Assembly: GCA_950295325.1 (NCBI GenBank)
Contig: OX485807.1
Location: forward strand, 45,620,796 to 45,684,795
From: Polytrichum commune
Lineage: Eukaryota > Streptophyta > Polytrichopsida > Polytrichales > Polytrichaceae
Direction of reading: 5' to 3'
Length of the DNA stretch: 64,000 nt
Of the stretch, positions 21,901 to 31,620 are shown piece by piece. The notes under the pieces were generated by a model. The model saw only the letters and a list, made by a program, of their open reading frames with translations, ran no database searches and had not been told where the DNA came from. The translations under genes and the position numbers were made by a program. Every line of letters starts with the position of its first letter. Position 1 is the stretch's first letter.

Positions 21901-22097
21901 GGAATGTGGTCGTTATCATCCCCATAATGTTGGGAATGTTCCTGCCCTTCCAAAGATTCATGGGAGGATGTATCCCCAGACACACCCAGGACGTTAGCCC
22001 CTCGAATATAATCCTCCGAAGGCGAAGAGAGGCGACATTCCGTATCCGACGATGATGCATTCATCGACAACTCAAATGCACTATCTCCCATATCCAT
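18966..22097 (-). CDS. Gene 2B: intact DDE-like (DUF7869-like) transposase candidate
   Basis: Two exons, 22097-20627 and 20491-18966, encode 998 residues. I chose the ATG at 22097 (MDMGDSAFELS) because it follows an acceptor, as in unit A; the frame is open farther upstream. The intron is itself nearly open in frame but is removed because genes 2A and 2C read straight across to TGMIAHGH. The acidic N-terminus is followed by DCC-x3-CCQFFPREK, C-x2-CEKYKGLRDAH, HDKMDHAKT, AHGHGDVKYAHY, QLDNCAKDNK and VGHTHDDIDASFGRWS. The order and spacing suggest an RNase-H-fold DDE nuclease with zinc-binding modules. I link it to DUF7869 by its HTH-x-DID block from memory, without a search. The C-terminal 200 residues (GYMVLVRAG, then IEVEYCRP) look BAH/SH3-like. 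It is divergent from gene 1B and probably the mobilising enzyme. Confidence 0.75.
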   Translation of the reverse strand: MDMGDSAFELSMNASSSDTECRLSSPSEDYIRGANVLGVSGDTSSHESLEGQEHSQHYGDDNDHIPLCAGFGREQWVGLDVVLLNEHGVPVANGICRNSDPLECIDANPLGLDDVGVCILNSLLPLEVPLTWRFSLRRWPLRRVLHEEVSLWDHGRRHKQTQSALLAARRPRKGLRKYDSSRVSGIQKERRRDSILEEDSIRQVSTKDCCAKKCCQFFPREKIRSLRQEMWLADFRMRSAKKLEVHRNLHVDSHGNKVVTLENVEVCCTAWYSIHAVSKADFYRFRKYSLLGRRSRFHGNSGTKKPREATLQASATLSTIIVPLADAMPHKTRTLSSGEKVVQMVLPTGTKWKNILTDINEVGRKAGCGPISLSKLSVIKNQQFAEYILKRPGDKFARCTTCEKYKGLRDAHPIGTESHTRHQRKYIEHVNNQEAHRQDYYKNRALSIMRPAEVLTVIHDKMDHAKTACPCYARKIKATDGLFKLPVAVTGSYGITNVFERISNVFGFVCHMSNFIRLFSGYTIFLLFIHRFFFSGMIAHGHGDVKYAHYGLDFYPGDANHTVGSFAKLLRDLEKPPIHSSRALFDGCGTTPLYEAVLQGKEVCMSALPESRGEPICAKPLPPTLHVQLDNCAKDNKCRYVFCFWSLLVAKGIFKEVFVSFLMVGHTHDDIDASFGRWSMKLHEEDFPTIPLLMKSYMDLDNVPVIPHMIEEVPNFKAFIKPYMLKGDDRLVGHTKAQQFRFYMRDDGVSAMQFKLLCTSPNWCPEDGILVWRQNKDGKCLLPDGDPKPYKPDPMKNGPEIIKGISGFIEYWKELCEEDITKRVRNTYEPLIAYWDRIRSALMTLGGDTRITLTQGFWPQSRLTVVESDTMFFDNGEVREEFEMDEHYVGPARNRPAPSFRVGVDCHEGYMVLVRAGDEEHPKPIWLVKALSSPNFIRTSPNFHQIEVEYCRPSTKDQNVLRTYLGWDTKKNFKWTVDSAYGPVWINTDTILCAWKPRKGSKSETMTIPQKHIDFAKDNLARIAAVENEAENGYEAEYGDGET

Positions 22098-22261
22098 CGC
22101 AAACCCACCTAATGACGCGAACATGGAATCACAACATATATAAGTCAATCACAAATACAACAAGATTTTAGTAAACCTAAGTCACAATAGAGCACAAGTC
22201 ACAGTGGGAATAACAGAACGATCGTCTGCATGCAAACACGCTTCTGTTTGAGTTGGGCATA

Positions 22262-23112
22262 TATACGAACGGGCGTTCGAATGTTCCCCGTCATTCTATA
22301 TGTCAACTAAAACATGGACCGTTTCAATTGTGCAGGGCTACCTGTTATATGCCTACACATAACTTCCGAGAGTCATTGACGCATATGAATGTATTATTCC
22401 ATGTGCCCCAAATACACATCCCTCGCCCATACTATGTGTATGTGGAGCAAATGGAGCATTTTCCCACATCCCGCAGTCAATGTCCAGATACATTCCCTGA
22501 ATGAATTCGAACGCACGTTCGTATTTATGTCTAATATTTTGTTGTAAATACATATATATTTGTGTGCGTGCCCAGGGAGGCGTGATGTATGCATCGACAT
22601 ACTCCCAGGTGGAAATCACGAACGCACGTTCGTAAACTCTCGCTCATCTTATGTATATCTGCTGAAATCATTGATATTTTCGACCTTCTGTTTGCAAATT
22701 ACTATCGTATTGTATTTACATCTTCATACCCCTTATATCCATGAGTATATGGATTCTGAAAATAAGCGGTGTCACTTACGAACGCACGTTCGTAAACTCT
22801 AATGTCATTTCAGTATGTACCATACACCGTTTACGCGCATTCAATATTTACGAACGCGCGTTCGTAAACTCTTGCACATTCCCAATGTTCTTCGGATGCT
22901 CAAAATGTACATTTACGAACGCTCGTTCGTATATGACTTTCATATTGTTTGTGCCTATGCATAATCGTATCTGAGTCTATACATTTATGGATGTAAAATA
23001 TATGCCAAGGCGGTATTTACGAACGCACGTTCGTAAACATCCAACCAACCTCGATATATCTCATCCACAAACACATGCGCGCACTGCAGGTTTACGAACG
23101 CGCGTTCGTAAA
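22262..23112. repeat. Eight palindromes B in the gene 2B leader
   Basis: Sites lie at 22262, 22504, 22615, 22775, 22847, 22912, 23016 and 23091 (starts; each 22 bp). The half-site is TTTACGAACG. Spacers are GG, CA, CA, CA, CG, CT, CA and CG. The first three have decayed outer bases. Unlike unit A, the sequence between sites is not repeated and the spacing is irregular (72-242 bp). Confidence 0.9.
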
Positions 23113-23271
23113 CCCCCGGTATTTGCGGCGGTATTTGCGGGATAAGGTTGTCTGCCACCTATGAGTGTACGGTTCACGCACAGGAAACTGGCTCGAGCGC
23201 CCTCCGTCGGGTGTCTGGAGCGCACACTTGGTGTCTCCTGCAAAAAAGAGCTCTGCAATGGGGGGGAGAGC

Positions 23272-23280
23272 TTTAAGTAC
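23272..23280 (-). promoter_or_regulatory. TATA-like element of gene 2B
   Basis: The minus strand reads TACTTAAAG followed by CTCTCCCCCCC and ATTGC. This parallels the TATAAAG plus C-run of gene 2A, and the distance to the start codon is similar (about 1.2 kb). It is a weaker TATA match than in units A and C. Confidence 0.35.
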
Positions 23281-23469
23281 TCCTCTACCGTGGTTCAAAA
23301 TCCCTTGGATTCTCTTTGAAAAGCGGATTCCCGCCGCCTACTTTAACCTAACAATATGCCATTCTATTCATGCGGGACATAAATAACTTTCTGTATTGAA
23401 TATGTATGGCATGCACGCATTGATAATATGTTCATCCGTTCCACACCTTAGGTGTTACCAAGGTTTCCC

Positions 23470-23720
23470 GAACCAAAAAATAAAATGTATATTCCTATAT
23501 ACATATCGATGTATATATTTACTTATATTTACATATATATATATATATATCTTTGTATATATGTAAATATATATCTATATATATCTATATATGTGAATAT
23601 ATATCTATATACCTATATATATATGTGAATATATATCTATATACCTATATATATGTGTGAATATATATCTATATATATGTTTCTTACATATATCTATACT
23701 TTACATATATATACATTACA
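23470..23720. repeat. AT-rich microsatellite
   Basis: Degenerate (TATA/CTATA/TGTGAATA)n with several copies of TATATATCTATATACC. From 23720 to 24450 I see nothing but AT-rich sequence and the telomere-like tract. Confidence 0.85.
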
Positions 23721-24090
23721 TGTATCTACATTACATTTATGTACATTATTGCGGCAAATACTCACCAAGTGCATGAACATCAATAAAAAGTCTGGTGAAT
23801 TCATGCAAGCTACTAAGGTAGATTAAGGAGATGAATTCAAACCATGCCTAGATATACTTTATATCTTAATTCAAATGCAACTCCAGGTTTGCAAATAGTG
23901 AATTGATTCAACATTGTGTGGAAATGTTGAATTAATTTGGAATGGTGCATAAGATAGTGTAATGATATGAATTGAAACCATACCTATATGGAGTCCCACT
24001 TATGCATTGTGTAATTAAAATGCACTCAACACTATTAGGTTGGATCACAACATTCCCCCATATAGTGCGGATGGTAAAAAAAACTAGGGG

Positions 24091-24114
24091 TTTAGGGTTT
24101 AGGGTTTAGGGTTT
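24091..24114 (+). repeat. Interstitial telomere-like tract (TTTAGGG type)
   Basis: Three perfect TTTAGGG units plus a partial one. Confidence 0.75.
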
Positions 24115-24451
24115 GTGAGGGATGTGCATGTCCAGTAGTTCATATAACAGGGTTTACATACAAACTATATTCACTACTCATAAATCCATATTGCACTAAC
24201 TTAATTTATTTGTAGCTTACATTTGATGCGAGCCAAACTTTCAACGATCACCATATTCTGTAATTGGGGACATTTTCATGATTTTGGATACTATTTCAGA
24301 ACATGGTATTCAAATAAAGAACAAGTAAAACACAAGAATACATTCAATGTGACACAATAAAGCGATTTGCATGGGCAACACTAACCAATTTGGCACAAAT
24401 ACATCTCATCCGAATAAGAATTTGAACCACATATTAAATCATTTGCATTTA

Positions 24452-24994
24452 TTTTGAGACTTTCCAAAGTCTCGGATTAACAAATATAATAATAAATTTA
24501 ATGCAGTAGTTCAAGTTCACACATAATAAACTGAATTGAAAGCCTAGTATTTGAAATTGAATTTTCCCGCACCTCTTGTAAGAAAATCCTAAACCGTTCC
24601 CACCAATCTTAAATCGGGACCTTTATGGATCTTATATTAAATTATTTGAGGAACCATTTAAAAACTTGAAAGATATTTCAATTATGAGAACACTATATAT
24701 TTGAAAACACCATATTAATACACATCGTTGGGGGTAGGGTTTTCATCGAATCCCTAGTACATGATGTGCAATGTGGAAATTGAATTCATACTCCTTATCT
24801 AGAAGATGTTTACAATGAATCCAAAGTAGATGAAGGGGATGTAGCATTTAAAATGCATGTTTTGTACTGGACTCCTTATGTTTATGTGATGGAGGCATAT
24901 ACATATTAAAAAGCTTGAAATTAACGTGCCTTTATTGCTTATACATCCAACTTAGATTATTTTCGTTAATTAGAGAGTTGGGAAAGTCTCAAAC
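24452..24994. mobile_element. 543-bp miniature inverted-repeat element nested in unit B
   Basis: Ends 24452-24489 and 24955-24994 are inverse and match the ends of the 15322-18611 element: TTTGAGACTTTCC outward and ATTAAC(G/A)AA inward. It is non-coding. No clear target-site duplication was found. It postdates unit B, since it sits in the region between the divergent genes. Confidence 0.7.
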
Positions 24995-25139
24995 TAAGTG
25001 CAAATGGTGTAATATATAGTTGCATTTCTTATTGTGATGACATAGATTTATGTCAAATCGGTTAGTGCCCCCCATGCAAATCACTTTATTAAGTCACATT
25101 GAATATATTTATGTGCTTTGATTACATTGAATTACTAAA

Positions 25140-25810
25140 CCCCAATGAATTCCAACCCATCCCCCCCATCCACCCATCCCACACCCCATGCTATCTCCCC
25201 ATCCCATCCCCTCATCTTCCTAGCCCGACCCATCCCTTCCCTCCCCAATGGGAAGCGGCCATGTGGCAGCCCGAGGGAAAACCCTAGAGGCGCGGGCTAC
25301 CTCCCCGCGCCCCCTCCTCTCCTTCCTCATTCTCATTTGGAGCAGAGAGAGGAGGAGCGCCGCGTTGGTTTAGAGTTTAGAGGCGAAGCTCTTGCATTTT
25401 TTAGTTTTGTGTGGTGCACTTCTTTTGTAGGCGCAAGTGTTGAGAGTTATTGACAGTCCCTTGAGAGTTGCAGCTCAAGAATAGAGAACTCGAGTTAGAA
25501 GAGTTGAAAGTTGGAGAGTTGAAAGTTTATAGAGTTTAAAGCTTGAGAGTTGGAAGGCTAAGATTAGGATACTCAAGCTATAAGCTTGATAATTGCAAGT
25601 TTTAGAGTAGCAGCTTGAGAGATACTGCATTTGAAGTTGCATATACATCAGAGTCTTAGTTAGGGTTTGTACATAGCATGCAACAACTAGTGTGAAGGCA
25701 ATTTCAGTGGTGCAGTGGTGCATTTGACTTTCAAATCACCTTGCTTTTGTGGGGTTTCCTGGGGTTTTCAACAAGGGAGTAAGCAGCTTTTGGGTGTGTA
25801 AAATTTCAGA
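25140..25810 (+). other. Promoter and untranslated leader exon of gene 1B
   Basis: A C-rich stretch (25150-25250) and a CT-rich stretch (25310-25340) are followed by low-complexity sequence to a donor at 25810/25811 (CAGA|GTAAGC). Splicing to the acceptor before 26655 removes the palindrome cluster. A second short leader exon may begin after the TTGCAG at about 25992. The predicted small open frames are not conserved in units A or C. Confidence 0.4.
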
Positions 25811-26037
25811 GTAAGCACAATATTCCTTCCCTTCTCAAATCCTTCACAGTCTATATTTGTTCATTATTGAATGGCATGTGTTTTGGAAGTCAAGTTCGGA
25901 TCCTCGTTCTGAATTCTCTGTCACATTCCAAGTCTATATGTTTTGATTGTATTGTTTTTCTTCAATCTCACCTTTCTGACGAACACTTGCAGGCACAAGT
26001 GCAAGCTTTGTTGAGACACAGCAAGCAAGACCTTGCC

Positions 26038-26085
26038 ATACGTATATATACGAATCCGTATATGTACGAATCCGTATATGTACGG
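26038..26085. repeat. Diverged palindrome-like repeat next to the B array
   Basis: Two to three tandem copies of a unit with TACGAATCCGTATATG. TACGAATCCGTA is itself almost a palindrome and resembles a collapsed B site. It may be a decayed relative or an independent simple repeat. Confidence 0.5.
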
Positions 26086-26136
26086 ACACTATATTGTTAT
26101 TATTAATTATATATATAAAAACAAACAACAGGCTCA

Positions 26137-26623
26137 TTTACGAACGAGCGTTCGTAAATACCTCTACCGCGCACAATATACACCCATTTACGAACGCGCG
26201 TTCGTAAATGCATAGGCCGCGCAAAATATATACCATTTCACGAACGCGCGTTCGTAAAGATTCTTTGGAACCCAAGGACTACGTTTACGAACGTGCGTTC
26301 GAAACTCTAAATCCAAAATGGAGGGATATATCCATGCTGTAATTCATATAAGTACTTAAATCCAATCACAACACTAAATTTAACTCAGTAGTTTCCACAA
26401 TATCACATGACTTTACGAACGCGCGTTCGTATAGTTATGTACAAAATACTAATAAACAGGAATCTCATATTACGAACGCGCGTTCGTGAAAGATGTGAAC
26501 CAATGTGAATGCATTAGAAACACCCTGAAATGCATAAAGCATTCAAAACTTCGTATTTCCAAAAACCACACTATGAAAATAATATGCATGGCACGGTGTT
26601 GTTTACGAACGAACGTTCGTAAA
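26137..26623. repeat. Seven palindromes B in the gene 1B leader intron
   Basis: Starts are 26137 (spacer AG), 26187 (CG), 26237 (CG), 26284 (TG), 26412 (CG), 26469 (CG) and 26602 (AA). The last lies 32 bp before the start codon of gene 1B. The first three are spaced exactly 50 bp. Confidence 0.9.
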
Positions 26624-26654
26624 AGCAATTCTAATTTGCTCTTGTGTGATGCAG

Positions 26655-27950
26655 ATGGCTAAAGCTAACAGAAACGCCATCGACTTGTTCGCAGTGCCAG
26701 TGGAGCGCCTTCCAGAGGGCGTCTCGGATACCAATGGGAACGACAACTATGTCCCAAAAGAAGAATTCATGGCTGAGTGGACGGCCATCCCCACGAAGAC
26801 CGAGGAAGGGTTGTTTGCATTGCGATTCACTTATGAGCTGCAGACAAGGGCTGACCAACCAGACCAATGGGTGCAGACAAAGAATTGGGAGATAGAATCC
26901 GCAGAGGCACAAGGAGACTTTGTTATTCTGGATATGAAAAATAAAAAAGACCATGTGAACCTCCTCTTAAACTACCTATTGCACCCATTCTCTTATGCTT
27001 ATGCATGCAATAATGTCGCATCCGATGCGAAACATTTCAATCTGGATGCTCTCTTCACCAAATATGCCCTGAGTCAACACTGGACGGCGAGGAAGTTGAC
27101 TGCCCTGACCTTGAATGTTTCGAAGTACAACAGTGTTGCCGCGGAGGCAAATAAAAAAAAGAAAAGTCCGAAAAAACCAGCTGCTTCGGGGGCAGGAGGA
27201 TCGAGAAGTGCTCCGCGGCCTGTGCCTTCGGGGAGCAGGTTGACAGAAGGGCCCAGCAGACAATCCACTCCATCCAAAAGGTCGAGGGACGAGATGGAGA
27301 AGTCCGGATTGACGGAAGGCGCTGAGGTTAGTTCTCCTCCAGTGATGCCAACCCCTTTGAAGAAGGGAGAAAACCCAGACGCTGCCAAAGCGACAAAAAT
27401 CCTTCGAGACTTCAACAACTACTCCAAGGATTGCTGGCCTATGGGACGCCACTTCACTTTCAACGTGGATTGTTTCAAGTGCGAGAAATCTCCTAACAAG
27501 TGGGTGGTGAGGTCTTGTGAAAGCGGAGGGGTGAAGTGGCAGATTAATAACCTCATGAACAACGTGAAGTGGGATAGGCAGACCGTCTGCGTGATGCCCA
27601 AGGGTTTTTTGTCACGCCCCACTGAGAAGGATTGGCCAAGAATCCAGAATGGAGAGTTCTGGATAATCGATGGAAAACACAGTCTAGAGGCGTCACAGAT
27701 CATCCTAAAGGATGATAACTTCCAGCACGAGCTCAAGGCGGACCTGCGCTATTGGAAGGCGTTTTTGGTTTGGTCTGACGACTGGGACAAGCTCCGCAAA
27801 ATATCGACATTTTTGAATTCCGGAAACAAGATCAAGGCATTCGAGGCCTCCTGGGCGGCGAATATAGTGGCGGCCAGAGACGTGTGGGTCGCGCACGGAT
27901 GCCCGCCAAAAGAGAGGGAGAACGCCAAGACGCAATCTCCACAGTGGAAG
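26655..27950 (+). CDS. Gene 1B exon 1: ParB/sulfiredoxin-like domain protein, N-terminal part
   Basis: This exon has 432 codons. The ATG at 26655 sits right after a GCAG acceptor, as in unit A; an in-frame ATG 9 bases upstream falls in the intron. The N-terminal domain of about 150 residues contains NYVPKEEF and a Trp-rich core. A Lys-rich linker (KKKKSPKKP, SRQSTPSKRSRDE) looks like a nuclear localisation signal. Then come the Cys-containing strand pair MGRHFTFNVDCFKC, DRQTVCVMPKG and FWIIDGKHSLEAS, the ParB/Srx-like box at about 27655-27690. The exon ends CPPKERENAK, which is nearly invariant with unit A. It is clearly more diverged from unit A than gene 2B is from gene 2A. The predicted partner is the B palindrome, by analogy with parS only. 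Confidence 0.75.
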
Positions 27951-27955
27951 GTGAG

Positions 27956-28035
27956 TTTACGAACGAGCGTTCGTAAAGCATATGTTGCATTAAACAATTT
28001 CTAAATTTTCCAACTTACGAACGCGCGTTCGTATT
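27956..28035. repeat. Two palindromes B in gene 1B intron 1
   Basis: Sites at 27956-27977 (spacer AG) and 28014-28035 (spacer CG) lie in the 123-bp intron 27951-28073. The first starts 6 bases into the intron, directly beside the donor. Confidence 0.88.
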
Positions 28036-28073
28036 TAGTATTGAACACTGACGTCCTCGTATGTATGTTGCAG

Positions 28074-29399
28074 GCGTTCTGTGATGCGATGGTGGACAAA
28101 TTCTCCTCCATCGACATGAAGTCCACAAGCACCAAATCAGTTCTGGAGCTCAAAGGTGAGCTCCGTCTGATTTGCTGCAACAGAGACACCTGGGAGTTGT
28201 GGACCCAGTTCTTCGACGCTCACAGCTCGGGCGATCTGGTGAACCCAGACACAGAAGAGAAGTACGCTCAAGAGAAGAGCGGAGAGGCTCCGCCTCTACT
28301 GCGGGAATTTTTTAGGGCCCTGCAAGGACTGACTGAATCAGAGTTGCAGCGATGTGCGGTTCACGTTCTTGGGAACACCGTCGGAAGGACCATCCCTTAT
28401 CCCAAGATATTTTTGAAGAGACCAAAGCACAAGCCCGGCACGTACTCGATCAAAGAGTGGTGCGACCACAGGAAGCTGAAGACCGCTGCGATGCGGGAGA
28501 TTAGCGGCCTATTGCCTGAGATGCACCTTTTCCAGGCCGACGAAGATATCAACTGGGCGAAATGGAAGGAGTTCAAGGCGCTGTACAATATCAACGGTGC
28601 CTCAATGCGCAGCCTGGTGAAGGAGCACGTCGCCGTCCTGAAGCTCAAGGGAAACAAAAGAGCAAAAAAAACAGAAACGGAACCTGAAGAGCTTCAACGG
28701 TACATCTCCTTCTTGGAGAGGAAGAGGAACGCCACCTTCGAGGGCGTGGCAAGATTTTGTGTGGTGACCACGGGGCTGGAGAGGACCACGTTTTCCAAGT
28801 GGGATGGCACCTTCAGCAGGTCCGAGGTCAGGGAGGATCGAAGGGGTTGTCCCTTCGCGGTCATCGACTTCAGAGGGATACCCGGTGCCTCGCGACAGGG
28901 CGCGAAGGGGGAGCCTTTTTACAACCCTTTCATGGCGAGATTCATGGAGCACAAATCTCCGACCATGAGGGAGCCGCACGTATGGCTGTGGATTGTGGAG
29001 CAGGAGAAGCAATCCGTCGTCATCGATTTGTATGAGAACAAGATCAAGTTCGAGTACAACATCTTCCACAGCACATACGTGCCAGCGAAGACGGAGGGAA
29101 TTGTTGCCGTAAACGAGGCCAGAGGCAACAGGCAGGTGGGAGCGGTGAGCCTCATCTTCTTGACATACAATGCGCTTAGGAATGGGCGAGCACCCATAAA
29201 GGCGATCAACACATTCAAGAAGATATACAGCATCCCTCACCCACCTCCAAAGGATCTCTTCCAGGAGACTTTGTACACTGTCTTCCCGGCGCTGGAGCTG
29301 AGGATGGAGTTCTACGTCTCCATATTGCAGGGTTTGGCAATGATTGGCGAGACTGTCTACAACGTATTTGGAGGCAGCAAATTTATGTACGCGGCCATG
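28074..29399 (+). CDS. Gene 1B exon 2: conserved region with faint amino-methyltransferase resemblance
   Basis: This exon has 442 codons, phase 0 at both ends. It opens AFCDAMVDKFSSID and aligns with unit A throughout: GDLVNPDTEEKY, LREFFRALQGL, IKEWCDHRKLK. Its second half contains PFAVIDFRGIPGAS, then FYNPFMARFM, VWLWIVE, LIFLTYNAL and ELRMEFY. It closes with GETVYNVFGGSK...AAM. The order of a DPPY-like position, a hydrophobic strand and an FGGS loop near the C-terminus recalls permuted amino-methyltransferases. The acidic catalytic residues are missing, so any enzyme is probably dead. The resemblance is by eye only, and a novel fold is equally possible. Confidence 0.7.
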
Positions 29400-29420
29400 G
29401 TAAGCCATCTCACACCACTT

Positions 29421-29559
29421 TTTACGAACGCTCGTTCGTAAACACTGCATGCTCCAAACAATTTACCATGGGCAGCCGATACTTATGATTGTTTTGTGAA
29501 TTGTTTTTTTATTATTTCCTCGCTCAAAGCCTTCATGTTTACGAACGCGCGTTCGTAAA
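29421..29559. repeat. Two palindromes B in gene 1B intron 2
   Basis: Sites at 29421-29442 (spacer CT) and 29538-29559 (spacer CG) lie in the 188-bp intron 29400-29587. Confidence 0.88.
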
Positions 29560-29587
29560 TGACTGAATCTTTGCCTTCTTATCTCAG

Positions 29588-31030
29588 ATGCTGGGGCTGT
29601 GCGTGAACACATATATTGACGCCGTCGACGAGGAGGATTACAAGTTCCACAGGACAAAAGCGTCGACGATGGACCTAGCTAACATGTCCGTGCCCAGAAC
29701 GGACTTCAACATGCCGGCCGAGGAAGGCATGCCGCCCATGGAAACAGACGACGACGAGCCTGGCCCCTCCGTCAACGTCGATGCCATCCTCCAGGCTTTG
29801 GATGTCACTCCTCTCCGGTTGTTGGCCCCATCGGGGGAGCCTTCAGAATACCAAGGGACCCCGGCTGGATGTACTGGATCCTCGGCGGGTGCCACCCAGG
29901 ATGTCCTCCCCGCGCTTACCTCAGGCGCGGAGCCCTTCGGCACGCCAGGAGGTTGTTCGACGTCAGTGTCCCCCAAGCAAAGGCTGGCGGTCCCGAAAAT
30001 GGAGACCCTCGATGTCCTCGACCAACGCTCCCGTCCCACGTTGGACCTGTTCCGCAACACGCGACGGAGGATGAAGAAGACCCCGTACGTGGAGTTGCCC
30101 GAGGGGGCGATCATCGAGGTCTCCGACGAGGACGAGGGGGACATTGACATTATGGTCGAGCTTGGGGTGGAGTTCGACAAGAACAAGAGGGTCAAGGAGG
30201 AGGCCCTTTCCGTCGCCGAGCTTAACGCAAAGCTCGAGCAGAAGATGAAGGAAGACATGGCTGCGGCTGCAGAGGAGAATGCCCGGAAAATGAGAAAAAT
30301 TGAGGAGGAGCTGAAGTCCTCCAACGAGAAGACGGACGCCATACTGGCGATGCTGACCAGGCTGCAGAACTTTGCAGTGGCCCCTCAGGTAGCATTCCCA
30401 TTCCCTGCGGGATACCCCATGCACGCTCCTTTCCCGGGAAGGCATTCCTACCAGCCAGCGCCCCACCCAACGCCGGTGGGGACTCCTCCACCCCCTACAA
30501 TGCCCACGGACACCGCCAACATACACGACGCAATCTCGGCGGCTATCCGTGAGGACAAGGATTTACGAACGCACGTTCGTGAATCTTCAGGTCCAACAGT
30601 CCTCACCCCACCCCCACCAAGGGTAGGACTGCCTTCACAGACGGACACGGCACCTTTCACCGTCGTCCCCAGTTTACTAGATAGGACAAGGGGCGATGAT
30701 ACTGCGCGACACACTGACTTGGTCATTGTGGAGGACACGCAGGGGAGCCCGAGTGACACCGCAGGCGTCCAGAGGATGGACGTCGAGGACAGCCCTGCGG
30801 AAGACCGACATCCCCCCGCATGCATTGGGGACGTGCACATGGAGACTCTCGACCTGGGTGGCGAGGAGGACGACATACAGCAAACCCAGACGTCTCAGGC
30901 GGCGCGTGCTGACGACGTAATGGAGACTGAGGCACCTGCGGCGGCGGATGTGATGAACGCGCGTTCGTTAATCGCTGAGGAGGGAGCTGCCGCTCAATCC
31001 AGCGCCGCTGCCCCTCCCTCCGATGACGAG
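29588..31030 (+). CDS. Gene 1B exon 3: acidic, SIM-like and coiled-coil region
   Basis: This exon has 481 codons, phase 0. It opens MLGLCVNTYIDAVDEEDYKFHR, aligning with MSGLNIYSYVEDAD in unit A. A Pro/Ser-rich stretch leads to a basic LFRNTRRRMKK block. Next is GAIIEVSDEDEGD (about 30100-30145), a good SUMO-interacting-like motif, and RVKEEALSVAELNAK with a SUMO-acceptor-like V-K-E-E. An amphipathic Glu/Lys coiled coil of about 60 residues follows (about 30200-30360). The rest is Pro-rich then acidic. A palindrome is translated in frame at 30562-30583 and a decayed one at 30950-30971. It is probably a scaffold joining the DNA-binding and phosphatase-like parts. Confidence 0.75.
30562..30583. 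repeat. Palindrome B inside coding exon 3
   Basis: Half-site ATTTACGAACG with spacer CA, one mismatch in the right arm, translated as part of DLRTHVRESS. A decayed second copy lies at 30950-30971 (translated NARSL). Both keep the frame open. Confidence 0.85.
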
Positions 31031-31059
31031 GTAACTCATCTTTGAGACTACCGCATGCA

Positions 31060-31516
31060 TTTACGAACGCGCGTTCGTAACATCTCTAACCACATGCGTT
31101 GTGTTTTGGCGCGTTGTATACATCGGCATCCGAAACCTCCGATAGCCCATTTTTGCGTGCTTCCTCAGGTCGACCAGTTTTGTAGGACACGGCATCTTGT
31201 TGCCCTAGGAACCTGTACGATAGATTATCATCTGAGACAAACTGTAAATTTTCACGGAATTCATATAAATGAAACATTTTTTTGCATCGAATCGCGTCGT
31301 CTCGCATTGGTTGTTTTGTGTATGTTCATGCGGGTTCAAATCTGTTGTGCATTTCTGCCTCGTTCGCGAACGGACGCTCGTAAAAGGATGCCACCCCGCG
31401 ACCATCTCCTTCACGAACGCCCGTTCGTAAATGCACTATAGGGTTCATTCACAAATGAACGTTCGTGAATGGTGCGCATGGTCACTGCTGGCCTTTCACG
31501 AACGATCGTTCGCAAA
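31060..31516. repeat. Five palindromes B, partly decayed, in gene 1B intron 3
   Basis: Sites at 31060-31081 (near-perfect, spacer CG), 31363-31384, 31410-31431, 31448-31469 and 31495-31516 lie in intron 31031-31620. In the 31448 copy both CpGs of one arm have become CA and TG, as expected from methylated-cytosine deamination. Confidence 0.82.
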
Positions 31517-31620
31517 TGTACCCTTGTTCTCGCCCTTCGTCTTTTTCCATACTGCATCTTCATGTTTGCTAAATTCTTTATTGGATCATAGCATTAAACT
31601 AGTCGAATTGTTAATCACAG

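Noticed and set aside
28602..29450. Antisense open frame of 282 codons over gene 1B exon 2
   Set aside because: Shadow of a conserved exon; no homologue in units A or C.
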